64,000 nt of DNA from Pseudomonas putida (GTDB taxonomy: Bacteria; Pseudomonadota; Gammaproteobacteria; Pseudomonadales; Pseudomonadaceae): assembly GCF_030159595.1 (NCBI RefSeq), contig NZ_BSKJ01000006.1, positions 307,086 to 371,085 on the forward strand. Direction: 5' to 3'. The notes beneath the pieces were generated by a model. That model made no database searches and was not told the DNA's origin. It saw nothing but the letters and a program-made list of their open reading frames with translations. Both the position numbers and the translations under genes were made by a program. Below are positions 33,396-41,387 of the stretch, one piece after another; positions within the stretch are counted from its first letter, which is position 1; each line of letters starts with the position of its first letter.

Positions 33396-35562
33396 GGTGC
33401 AGTCCTTTCGCCGGTGCCAGTGGCGACTGTGGGTCCAGCAGGGAAGAACGGATGAAGTGCAGGTAGCTTTGCGCACGGCGCAGCACCGAGGTGTCGAAGT
33501 GCCGGGCGAACGGCTCGTCGGTGGCCTGCACGCGGGCGATGGCGTGGTCCACCGCCACCAATGCACGCTCGTGGTTGCTGGCGCTGGGCTGCAAGAACAG
33601 CCTTGCCAGTGCACGGCCCATCACGCGAATGGCCTGGCGCCACGGTTGCGACTCGGCGTAGGCCGGGTGCACCGGTGCGCGGGCCTGCTCTTTGCGCAGC
33701 TCGATGACGGCGTGACCGATCTCCAGCACGGTGAACATCCAGCCCATCAGCTGACTTTGCACCTGCGGTTTGCCGGCCGCCAGACCGTAGGCCTGGTGCA
33801 ACAGGTCGCGGGTGCGGCTTTCGAAGGCCGACCCCAGGCCGCGCAGGCGACCGCTGATGGCGAACAGCACTTGCTCACGCAGTTCCTGCTCCAGCCGACT
33901 CCACAGCCAGCGGCTGTTGGGCGGCAGGATGATCGCGCCAGCAGCGGCGCAGACGAACATGCCAATGACCATGCCGATGTAGTCGTTGATGAACGTGTAA
34001 GGGTCATACACCGTCAGGTTGTTCGGCACCGAGCCAATGGCGAAGAACACCAGCAGGCCCAGACCATAACCGGCGTACGCGGGGCGTGAGGCGAGAAACG
34101 CGCCGAGCACGAACACCGGCGCCAGCACCATGCACAGCAGCGGGAAACCGTCGATCCAGGGGAACACGAAGAAGGTCTCGAAGAAGCCGACAAAGGCGCC
34201 GATTGCCGTGCCGCAGGCCATCTGGAACGACATGCGTTTGGGGTTCGGCGAAGCCGCCGAAAGGCCCACGGTGACGGTGGCGATCAGGGTCATCATGGCG
34301 CCGCTGGGCCAGTCGCTGAGCAACCAGTAACTGCCCAGCAGCAGCAGCACTGCCGAGGCACGCACACCGGCGGCCAGCGACACCAGCCAGCTGGTCTGCG
34401 CCACATAGGGCTCGTCCCACTGCTCACGCTCGTGCCTGTGCGCCGCCAACGAAGCATGGGTTTCGGCATAGCTGAACATTTCGTCGACAAAGCGGTACAG
34501 CAGTTCGAATGCCGTATGGAAGTCGAGCAGGTCGGCCTCGCTGGGTTCTGTCGCCAGGTACTCGGCTCGCAGCCCGCGCACCTGGGCTTGCAGCCCTTCC
34601 TTGTACGCGGCCAGTTCCAAGGTCAGGCGCAGCGCATCGGCGTCGGTCAACGCCCGGCCGACGTAGGGCTGCAGCAGCTCCACCAGGGTATTCAGGCCCG
34701 GTTCGATGGCGCTGACAATCTGCAGCGGGCCACGGGCACGCAGGCGTTCCAGCAAGCGGTGCAAGGCGTTGAAACGCGTGGTGATGGCCATGAACTCGCT
34801 GTTCATGCGCACCAGCCGGCCACTGCGGCGGCGCATGTGCGGGTCTTCGAAGGCAGTGACGTTACGCAGGCTCTCAAGGCCCACGGCCTCGGCGACGAAG
34901 CGCACGTTGCTGCTCTCGAAACGGTCTTTCTGGCTGTCACCGCGCAGGGCCTCCACCACCACCCCGGCGAATACGCCAAAGCGCTGATACAAGGCGTTGC
35001 GCATGGCGGCACTGGCCGACTGCGGCAGGATCGCGGCGCTGACGAAAGTCGATACCAGAATGCCCAAGGCAATTTCCAGCACCCGCCATACCGCTGCCAT
35101 GAACGCCTGATCGGGGTGCTGCAGCACCGGCAGGCCGATCATCGCTGCCGTGTAGCCGGCCAGCACGAAGCCATAGGCACGGAAGGTGCGGTAACGCATG
35201 GCACCGGCCGAACACAGGCCCACCCACAGGGCCAGGCTGGGCAGGAACAGCTCGGTGTTCTGCGGGAAGATGGCGATCAGCGCCACCATCATCGCCGAAC
35301 CGGCCAGGGTGCCGAGCACCCGGTAGAAGCTCTTGGCAAACACATGCCCGCTTTGCGGTTGCATGACGATGAACACGGTGATCATCGCCGTGCGCGGTTG
35401 CGGCAGCTCCAGGCGCATGGCCAGCCACAGGGTAATGAACGCGGCGGCCAGCACCTTGAAGATGTACACCCAGGTCACACCGTCGGTGCGTGCCCAGGCA
35501 AAGAAGCCCCGGCGCCACTCCAGGCTTTGCAGCCAACGCACGGGCAAACTGGAAGTGCTCAT
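33385..35562 (-). CDS. FUSC-family (AaeB-like) aromatic-acid efflux pump
   Basis: This 725-residue inner-membrane protein has two blocks of about five to six helices (residues about 25-185 and 380-540), each followed by a soluble cytoplasmic domain, as in the fusaric-acid-resistance/AaeB family. Motifs include TMRLELPQPRTAMITVFIVMQPQSGHVFAKSFYRVLGTLAGS-type repeat starts (see residues 45-90) and LSDWPSGAMMTLIATVTVGL in the second block. It is the transporter partner of the adaptor and channel around it, giving a complete tripartite system. It overlaps the outer-membrane gene by 4 bases (ATGA). Confidence 0.92.
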   Translation of the reverse strand: MSTSSLPVRWLQSLEWRRGFFAWARTDGVTWVYIFKVLAAAFITLWLAMRLELPQPRTAMITVFIVMQPQSGHVFAKSFYRVLGTLAGSAMMVALIAIFPQNTELFLPSLALWVGLCSAGAMRYRTFRAYGFVLAGYTAAMIGLPVLQHPDQAFMAAVWRVLEIALGILVSTFVSAAILPQSASAAMRNALYQRFGVFAGVVVEALRGDSQKDRFESSNVRFVAEAVGLESLRNVTAFEDPHMRRRSGRLVRMNSEFMAITTRFNALHRLLERLRARGPLQIVSAIEPGLNTLVELLQPYVGRALTDADALRLTLELAAYKEGLQAQVRGLRAEYLATEPSEADLLDFHTAFELLYRFVDEMFSYAETHASLAAHRHEREQWDEPYVAQTSWLVSLAAGVRASAVLLLLGSYWLLSDWPSGAMMTLIATVTVGLSAASPNPKRMSFQMACGTAIGAFVGFFETFFVFPWIDGFPLLCMVLAPVFVLGAFLASRPAYAGYGLGLLVFFAIGSVPNNLTVYDPYTFINDYIGMVIGMFVCAAAGAIILPPNSRWLWSRLEQELREQVLFAISGRLRGLGSAFESRTRDLLHQAYGLAAGKPQVQSQLMGWMFTVLEIGHAVIELRKEQARAPVHPAYAESQPWRQAIRVMGRALARLFLQPSASNHERALVAVDHAIARVQATDEPFARHFDTSVLRRAQSYLHFIRSSLLDPQSPLAPAKGLHHAP

Positions 35563-37088
35563 TCGGCGTTATCCGGCTTCTTGTCGAAAATGGCCAGGGT
35601 GGCCGGGGTTTTCGGCGCGGCCTGGCGTTCTTCTTTCGGCACATCCTGGCCGGCCTGCAGGCCTCCGCCCAACGCGGTGACCAGCTCGGCATGGGCGATC
35701 AGGCGGGCGGCCTGCACCTGCTGTTGCACTTGCTGCTGGCGGAACAGCAAGGTCTGCGCATTGAGCACGTTCAGGTAATCGGTAAGGCCACGCTGGAAGG
35801 CGACCATGGCGATGTCGTAGGTTTTCTGCGCCGCAGCAACGGATTCGGCGGCGAAATGCGACTGCTCTTTCATCGACTCGCGGCGGATCAACTGGTCGGA
35901 GATGTTCTTCAACGCGCCGACCACGGTCTGGTTGTAACGCGCCACAGCCACGTCGTAGCCCGCCGAGGCCACGCCCAGTTGCGAGCGCAGGCGGCCACCG
36001 TCGAAGATCGGCAGGCTGATGGCCGGGCCGACGTTGTAGTTGAACTTGCGCCCGGTCAGGAATTCCAGCGGGCCACCGCCAGTGGCCATGAAGCCCAGGC
36101 TGCCGACCAGGTCGACATTGGGGAAAAAGCCTGCGTGGGCCACGTCGATGCCACGCGCCTGGGCGGCGACCTGCCAGCGGCTGGCGACCACGTCGGGGCG
36201 CTGGCCGACCAGCTGGGCAGGCAGGTTGGAGGGCAGTTTCAGCGGCGCGGCCAAGGCCAAGGTCGGGCGCTGCAATTGCGCGCCCTCCCCCGGGCCCTTG
36301 CCAGCCAGTGCGGCCAGCTGGTTGCGGGTCAGGGCAATCTCTTCGTTCAGGCTGTCGAGCTGGCGGTGGGTTTCCGGCAGCGGCGCTTCGGCCTGGCTGA
36401 CTTCGAAGTGGGTGCCGATGCCGGCATCCAGGCGGCGCTTGGCCAGGGCCAGAATCTGCTCCTGCTGCTCCAGCTCGGCGTTGACGATATCGCGCTGGGC
36501 AAAGTGCAGGCTCAGCTGAATATAGGCGCGCACCACATTGTTCTGCAGCTCCAGCTGCGCCTGGCGGGCTTCGGCCACGCTTATGTGCGCCTGGTCCACG
36601 GCTTGCTCACTGGCATTGCGTTCGCGGCCCCACAGGTCGAGGGCGTAGCTGAAACCGAAAGCGGCGTTGTTGTCCCAGGTATTTGCGCCGGACAACGCGC
36701 CTGGGCCATAGAACTGGTCTTCAGGCCAGTTGTGGCGCTTGAGCGTGGCCTGGCCGTCAACCTGTAGCTTTTCCGCCGACTCGACCACACCGGCCATGGC
36801 TTTGGCCTCGCGCACCCGCGCGGCGGCCATGGCCAGGCTCGGGCTGCCAGCCACGGCCAGGTTGATCCAGCGATCCAGCTGCGGATCGCCATAGGCGTGC
36901 CACCACTGCTGGTCGGGCCAGTGGGCGTCGGTCGCGGCTTCGCGTATGGCCGCGTCGGTGGTCAAGGTATTGGCTTGCAGCGTCTTGCTTTGCGGGGCAA
37001 TGCCCCAGGTTCCGATACAGCCACTCAAGGTGAGGGCAAGGGCACAGGCACTGAACGCATTGAGCGTTCTGATGATGCGACGCGGCAC
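35559..37088 (-). CDS. Outer-membrane efflux lipoprotein (OprM/NodT family), AaeB operon
   Basis: This 509-residue channel is the first gene of the FUSC efflux operon. The start is a GTG at 37088 (VPRRIIRTLN); its ribosome site is weak, which may limit expression. A lipobox LSGC (Cys about 23) follows a 22-residue signal. Two OEP repeats and their coiled coils are seen, with the signature VGQRPDVVASRWQVAAQARGIDVAHAGFFPNVDL in the middle (residues about 300-335). It is a paralogue of the channel at 25.6-27.1 kb but clearly diverged from it. A divergently transcribed LysR gene lies 191 bp upstream. Confidence 0.91.
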   Translation of the reverse strand: MPRRIIRTLNAFSACALALTLSGCIGTWGIAPQSKTLQANTLTTDAAIREAATDAHWPDQQWWHAYGDPQLDRWINLAVAGSPSLAMAAARVREAKAMAGVVESAEKLQVDGQATLKRHNWPEDQFYGPGALSGANTWDNNAAFGFSYALDLWGRERNASEQAVDQAHISVAEARQAQLELQNNVVRAYIQLSLHFAQRDIVNAELEQQEQILALAKRRLDAGIGTHFEVSQAEAPLPETHRQLDSLNEEIALTRNQLAALAGKGPGEGAQLQRPTLALAAPLKLPSNLPAQLVGQRPDVVASRWQVAAQARGIDVAHAGFFPNVDLVGSLGFMATGGGPLEFLTGRKFNYNVGPAISLPIFDGGRLRSQLGVASAGYDVAVARYNQTVVGALKNISDQLIRRESMKEQSHFAAESVAAAQKTYDIAMVAFQRGLTDYLNVLNAQTLLFRQQQVQQQVQAARLIAHAELVTALGGGLQAGQDVPKEERQAAPKTPATLAIFDKKPDNAE

Positions 37089-37160
37089 AGCTGCGATTTC
37101 CCGAGGAAGAGGTGAAGGGGCCGGGCAATTCTAGGGGGCGGCAGCACTGGCGATAAGCGC

Positions 37161-37176
37161 AGATTCCTGCGAATCT
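37161..37176. promoter_or_regulatory. Palindrome between the FUSC operon and its LysR gene
   Basis: AGATTC-CTGC-GAATCT is a perfect 16-bp inverted repeat in the divergent 191-bp gap, 73 bases from the pump-operon start and 104 from the LysR start. It has the size of a LysR-type site. Confidence 0.5.
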
Positions 37177-37279
37177 TTGTTACCAAAACAGCGATAATCC
37201 GCCTTTGGTCGAAGGCAACTTTTCAGCTATTTGTCGTTACTTCGTGACACAATTTCGTCCTCTACATCGAGAGTGACCC

Positions 37280-38227
37280 ATGGACACCCTGCAAAACATG
37301 CGTGCTTTCAGTTGCGTAGCCCAGCTCGGCAGCTTTACCGCTGCCGCCGCGCAGCTGGATACAACCACCGCGAACGTGTCGCGGGCGGTCTCCAACCTGG
37401 AAGCCCATCTGCAAACAAGGCTGCTCAACCGTACCACCCGCCGCATTGCGTTGACCGAGGCCGGCAAGCGCTACCTGATGCGTTGCGAACAGATTCTTAC
37501 CTATGTGGAAGAAGCCGAGGCCGAGGCCAGCGATGCCCATGCACGCCCCGCAGGGCAGCTGAAGGTGCACTCGATGACCGGGGTGGGCCAGCACTTCGTG
37601 GTCGATGCCATTGCCCGCTACCGCGAATCGCACCCGGACGTGACCTTCGACCTGACCATGGCCAACCGCGTGCCCGACTTGCTCGACGAAGGCTATGACG
37701 TGTCAATCGTGCTGGCCACCGAACTGCCCGACTCGGGGTTCGTGTCCCAACGCCTGGGCATTACCTACAGCATCGTCTGCGCTTCGCCTGGCTACATCGC
37801 CCGCCACGGCAGCGCGCAAAAACCCGCCGACCTGCTCAAGCACGCCTGCCTGCGCATGGTCAGCCCGGTGATCCCGCTGGAAAAGTGGCTGTTCGACGGG
37901 CCGGAAGGCCAGGAAATGGTCAACATCACCAGCTCGCCGTTCATGGTGAACACCGCCGACGCCATGAAGACCGCGATCCGCAGCGGCATGGGCGTGGGTG
38001 TGCTGCCGATCTACTCGGCCATCGACGGCCTGCGTGATGGCAGCCTGGTGCGGGTGCTGCCCGAGTACCGCCTGCAGGAGCTGAACCTGTACGCCATCTA
38101 CCCGTCGCGGCAGTACCTGGATGCCAAGATCAAGACCTGGGTCGAGTACTTGCGCAACTCCCTGCCGGAGATTCTCGCGGCCCATGAGGCGGACCTGAAA
38201 ACCCATCAGGTGCTGATCGCCAACTAA
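37280..38227 (+). CDS. LysR-type regulator divergent to the FUSC efflux operon
   Basis: This 315-residue regulator has the LysR winged helix at the N terminus (MRAFSCVAQLGSFTAAAAQLDTTTANVSRAVSNLEAHLQTRLLNRTTRRIALTEAG; see residues 7-62) and a CrgA/AaeR-like effector domain ending in the C-terminal basic tail. The divergent placement and a shared palindrome at 37161-37176 make it the likely activator of the pump, as AaeR is in enterobacteria. The ligand is probably an aromatic acid; that is inference from the family and neighbours. Confidence 0.9.
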   Translation: MDTLQNMRAFSCVAQLGSFTAAAAQLDTTTANVSRAVSNLEAHLQTRLLNRTTRRIALTEAGKRYLMRCEQILTYVEEAEAEASDAHARPAGQLKVHSMTGVGQHFVVDAIARYRESHPDVTFDLTMANRVPDLLDEGYDVSIVLATELPDSGFVSQRLGITYSIVCASPGYIARHGSAQKPADLLKHACLRMVSPVIPLEKWLFDGPEGQEMVNITSSPFMVNTADAMKTAIRSGMGVGVLPIYSAIDGLRDGSLVRVLPEYRLQELNLYAIYPSRQYLDAKIKTWVEYLRNSLPEILAAHEADLKTHQVLIAN

Positions 38228-38305
38228 AAAGCTGCTGCACGGCGGGGGTGGACAATGGTAGGTTGCTAACCAATATCCACCACCGCCTTGCAGAGAAGTT
38301 GCCCG

Positions 38306-39280
38306 ATGAAAAAGACCGTCCTGGCCTTCAGCCGTATCACCCCGGCCATGGCCGAGCGCCTGCAGCAAGACTTCAACGTGATCCTGCCGAACCCCAAGCT
38401 CGGCGACATCAACGCCCAGTTCAACGAAGCCCTGCCCGAGGCCCACGGCCTGATCGGCGTTGGCCGCAAGCTCGGTCGTGCCCAGCTTGAAGGCGCAGGC
38501 AAGCTGGAGGTGGTGTCCAGCGTGTCGGTCGGCTACGACAACTACGACCTGGACTACTTCAACGAACGCGGCATCGCCCTGACCAATACCCCGGATGTGC
38601 TGACCGAAAGCACCGCCGACCTGGGCTTCTCGCTGATCATGGGCTGCGCCCGCCGCACCGCCGAGCTGGATGCCTGGACCAAGGCTGGCAACTGGCAGGC
38701 CACCGTGGGTCCGGCCCACTTCGGCAGCGATGTGCATGGCAAGACGCTGGGTATCGTCGGCATGGGCAACATCGGCGCCGCCGTGGCCCGCCGTGGCCGT
38801 TTCGGCTTCAACATGCCAGTCATCTACACGGGCAACAGCCGCAAGACCGCGCTGGAGCAAGAGCTCGGGGCGCAGTTCCGCAGCCTGGATCAGCTGCTGG
38901 CCGAAGCGGACTTCGTCGTCATTGTGGTGCCGTTGTCCGACGCCACGCGCAAGTTGATTGGGGCGCGTGAGCTGAAGCTGATGAAGCCAAGCGCCTTCCT
39001 GATCAACATCGCCCGCGGGCCGGTGGTGGACGAAGCAGCGCTGATCGAGGCGCTGCAGAACGGCACCATCCGTGGCGCCGGCCTGGACGTGTACGAGAAG
39101 GAGCCACTGAGCGATTCGCCGCTGTTCAAACTGCCCAATGCGCTGACCTTGCCGCATATTGGTTCGGCCACCGCCGAAACCCGCGAAGCCATGGCCAACC
39201 GCGCGATGGACAACCTGCGCGCGGCGCTGCTGGGTGAGCGGCCGCGGGACCTGGTGAACCCACAGGTGTGGAAGGGCTGA
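38306..39280 (+). CDS. D-isomer 2-hydroxyacid dehydrogenase (2-ketoaldonate/glyoxylate reductase type)
   Basis: This 324-residue NAD(P)H enzyme has the family pattern: VSVGYDNYDLDYFNERGI, the dinucleotide motif LGIVGMGNIGAAVARRG (residues about 149-165), the catalytic Arg in NIARGPVVDE, Glu in GLDVYEKEP, and His in PHIGSAT. The pattern is closest to GhrB/2-ketogluconate reductases, which reduce 2-ketogluconate, hydroxypyruvate or glyoxylate. The ATG at 38306 follows AGAGAAG. It lies 78 bp after the LysR gene but looks like a separate unit. A perfect 24-bp hairpin ends it. Confidence 0.9.
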   Translation: MKKTVLAFSRITPAMAERLQQDFNVILPNPKLGDINAQFNEALPEAHGLIGVGRKLGRAQLEGAGKLEVVSSVSVGYDNYDLDYFNERGIALTNTPDVLTESTADLGFSLIMGCARRTAELDAWTKAGNWQATVGPAHFGSDVHGKTLGIVGMGNIGAAVARRGRFGFNMPVIYTGNSRKTALEQELGAQFRSLDQLLAEADFVVIVVPLSDATRKLIGARELKLMKPSAFLINIARGPVVDEAALIEALQNGTIRGAGLDVYEKEPLSDSPLFKLPNALTLPHIGSATAETREAMANRAMDNLRAALLGERPRDLVNPQVWKG

Positions 39281-39292
39281 TAGCCTTCTATC

Positions 39293-39342
39293 GCCTGCAC
39301 TGGCCCTTTCGCGGGTTCACCCGCGAAAGGGCCAGTGCAGGC
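39293..39342. terminator. Perfect 24-bp inverted repeat between convergent genes
   Basis: Arms 39293-39316 and 39319-39342 are exact reverse complements around a TC centre, with the REP core CGCGGGTTCACCCGCG inside. It lies between the dehydrogenase stop (39280) and the EamA stop (39353) and would fold identically in both transcripts, a bidirectional terminator derived from a REP. Confidence 0.8.
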
Positions 39343-39352
39343 AACACATTAT

Positions 39353-40255
39353 CTATTTAGCCAGTACAACATTCTCAGCCGCCCGAGCCCTGGGCTTGCG
39401 AAACACCAGCACATTCCCCGCCATCACCGCCACCAGCCCCAACAAGGCCGGCGCCGTCCACTGGTACCCCTCGGCCACCGCCGACACATTCAGCGCCACC
39501 AACGGGAACAGCACCGTGCAGTAGGCCGCGCGTTCCGGCCCCATGCGCCCGACCAGGGTCAGGTAGGCAGTGAAGCCGATCACCGAACCCGGAATCACCA
39601 GGTACATCAGCGAACCGATGTAGCGGGTGTTCCACTCCATGGTGAAAGGAATGCCGCTGAACAGGCAATAAACCATCAGCATGGCAGCCCCATAGACCAT
39701 GCCCCAGGCATTGGTGGTCATGGGCTTGAGCCCGGCCTTCTGCTGCATGCTCGACAGCATGTTGCCCGCCGAGAAGCACAGCGTGCCGAGCAAGGCCAAG
39801 CCAAGGCCGAACAAGGTTTCACGGCTGGCCGCGTGGTGCGACAGCTCGGGCCAGAACAGCAGGCCCAGGCCCAGCAAGCCCAGGGCACCGCCGCCCAGTA
39901 CATTGGCGGCAATTTTCTGGCCGAAGAAAATCCGTGCGTTAAGTGCGTTCCACAGTGTTGCGGTGGAGAACACCACAGCGATCAGGCCACTGGCAATCCA
40001 CTGGCTGGCCGTGAGGAAGCACATGAAGTTGACGCAGAACAGGCACAGGCCCTGAGCCAGGCAGATCTGGTGGCCACGGCGGCTCATGGGTTGCAGGCGG
40101 CGGGTGAGCAGCAGGAAGGCGAACAGGATCAGCCCGGCCAGGGCAAAGCGGTAGACGATCGAAACCGGGATGGCGACCACGCCCAGCTGGAGTTTCAGGG
40201 CGATCCAGGTGGTGCCCCAGATCAGGACGGTGAGCAGGTAGAGTGACAGGTTCAT
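39353..40255 (-). CDS. EamA-family (drug/metabolite) membrane transporter
   Basis: This 300-residue protein has ten hydrophobic helices in two five-helix halves, starting MNLSLYLLTVLIWGTTWIAL, the standard opening of the EamA/RhaT family of exporters. The second half begins near LFGLGLALLGTLCFSAGNMLSSM. It is divergent from an AraC-type regulator at 40441, which is likely to control it. The substrate cannot be told from sequence; family members export amino acids and metabolites. A REP unit lies in the 185-bp gap. Confidence 0.88.
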   Translation of the reverse strand: MNLSLYLLTVLIWGTTWIALKLQLGVVAIPVSIVYRFALAGLILFAFLLLTRRLQPMSRRGHQICLAQGLCLFCVNFMCFLTASQWIASGLIAVVFSTATLWNALNARIFFGQKIAANVLGGGALGLLGLGLLFWPELSHHAASRETLFGLGLALLGTLCFSAGNMLSSMQQKAGLKPMTTNAWGMVYGAAMLMVYCLFSGIPFTMEWNTRYIGSLMYLVIPGSVIGFTAYLTLVGRMGPERAAYCTVLFPLVALNVSAVAEGYQWTAPALLGLVAVMAGNVLVFRKPRARAAENVVLAK

Positions 40256-40291
40256 GGCGGTGGTTCCTTGGGCCTTTCAAGATCGGTGCCC

Positions 40292-40322
40292 GGCGCTTCG
40301 CGGGCAAGCCCGCTCCCACAGG
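40292..40322. repeat. REP unit between divergent genes
   Basis: CGGCGCTTCGCGGGCAAGCC followed by CGCTCCCACAGG. It is placed between the EamA start (40255) and the AraC gene start (40441), less usual than at gene ends. Confidence 0.75.
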
Positions 40323-40440
40323 GATCGCCAGTGTTCTTCCGATCAGCGTTTGCCTGCTTGCACAAACTTGCGCTTTTCTTGCCCCGGTAGATGTCACTCG
40401 ACCACAGCCGCAGTAGGATGGCTGGCAAGAGGATTCGCCC

Positions 40441-41316
40441 ATGACCCCACTCACGCAGTTGCAAGTGTTCAACGCCATGCACGCCTCGCCCCACGCCCGG
40501 CTGGAGCTGAGCGCGCACCTGGGCGATGGGCTGGCGGCTGCGTTGTGGAGCAACCGGGATGATGCCCGCGATTATCAGGCACCGACCCATCACACCCTGT
40601 CGTGCTACATCGCCGACGGCACCGGCACCTTCCGCCGCCAGCGCCCGGCCGACAAAGGCGCGCCGGGCAAACTGTGCGTGATGCCGGCCGGGCAGGAATC
40701 GAACTGGGTGGTCAATGGTGCAATCCGCCTGGCGCACCTGTATGTCAGCGAGGCGCAGTTTGCCCTGGGTTGCGTGCGACTGCTGGACCGGGAGCCGCGT
40801 GAACTGCAGTTGCAGGAAGCGACCTTTCTCGACGACCCGCAACAGGCCGCGCGCTTTCGCCAACTGATTACCCTGGACTGGGACGAGCCCGGCGAGCGCC
40901 TGCTGGCCAGCTGCCTGGCGCACGATATTGTCGACCATGCGCTGCTCAGCCAGGTCGGGCTGCGCCAAGGCCTGCGCCTGAAAGGCGGGCTGGCGCCAAA
41001 CCTGCGCCGGCAGATGGTCGAGTACATCGAAGCACACCTGGATCAGCCAATTACCCTGGGTGAACTGGCCTTGCGCTGCAACCTGTCCGAATACCACTTT
41101 GCGCGCATGTTCCGCACCAGCTTCGGACTACCGCCACACCAGTACCTGCTGGCCCGGCGGCTGCACCGGGCTTGTGGGCTGTTGCGGCTGGGGGAAATGC
41201 CGCTGGGGGAAATTGCCTTGATGTGCGGGTTTGCCAGTGCCAGCCATTTCAGCAACCGGTTCAAACAGGCCCTTGGCGCAACACCTGGGGAGTATCGTTG
41301 GGCCATTCGCGGCTAA
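40441..41316 (+). CDS. AraC-family transcriptional regulator
   Basis: This 291-residue protein has an N-terminal cupin-like sensing domain and a C-terminal AraC double helix-turn-helix (residues about 190-288): HLDQPITLGELALRCNLSEYHFARMFRTSFGLPPHQYLLARRL, then GEIALMCGFASASHFSNRFKQALGATPGEYR. The final motif matches the family signature closely. Divergent placement suggests control of the EamA exporter. It ends 10 bases before a long REP inverted repeat. Ligand unknown. Confidence 0.9.
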   Translation: MTPLTQLQVFNAMHASPHARLELSAHLGDGLAAALWSNRDDARDYQAPTHHTLSCYIADGTGTFRRQRPADKGAPGKLCVMPAGQESNWVVNGAIRLAHLYVSEAQFALGCVRLLDREPRELQLQEATFLDDPQQAARFRQLITLDWDEPGERLLASCLAHDIVDHALLSQVGLRQGLRLKGGLAPNLRRQMVEYIEAHLDQPITLGELALRCNLSEYHFARMFRTSFGLPPHQYLLARRLHRACGLLRLGEMPLGEIALMCGFASASHFSNRFKQALGATPGEYRWAIRG

Positions 41317-41368
41317 AGCCGCTCCCACAGGGTAACGCGGTCCCTGTAGGAGCGGCTTTAGCCGCGAA
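41306..41368. repeat. Facing REP pair after the AraC gene
   Basis: Left arm 41306-41332 and right arm 41342-41368 are reverse complements over 27 bases with one mismatch (CCCACAGGG against CCTACAGGG). The core here is GCGGCTAAAGCCGC, a different REP subtype from the GCGGGCAAGCCCGC units elsewhere in the window. It overlaps the last codons of the AraC gene. Confidence 0.85.
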
Positions 41369-41387
41369 GAGGCCGGTACAGGCCGGC

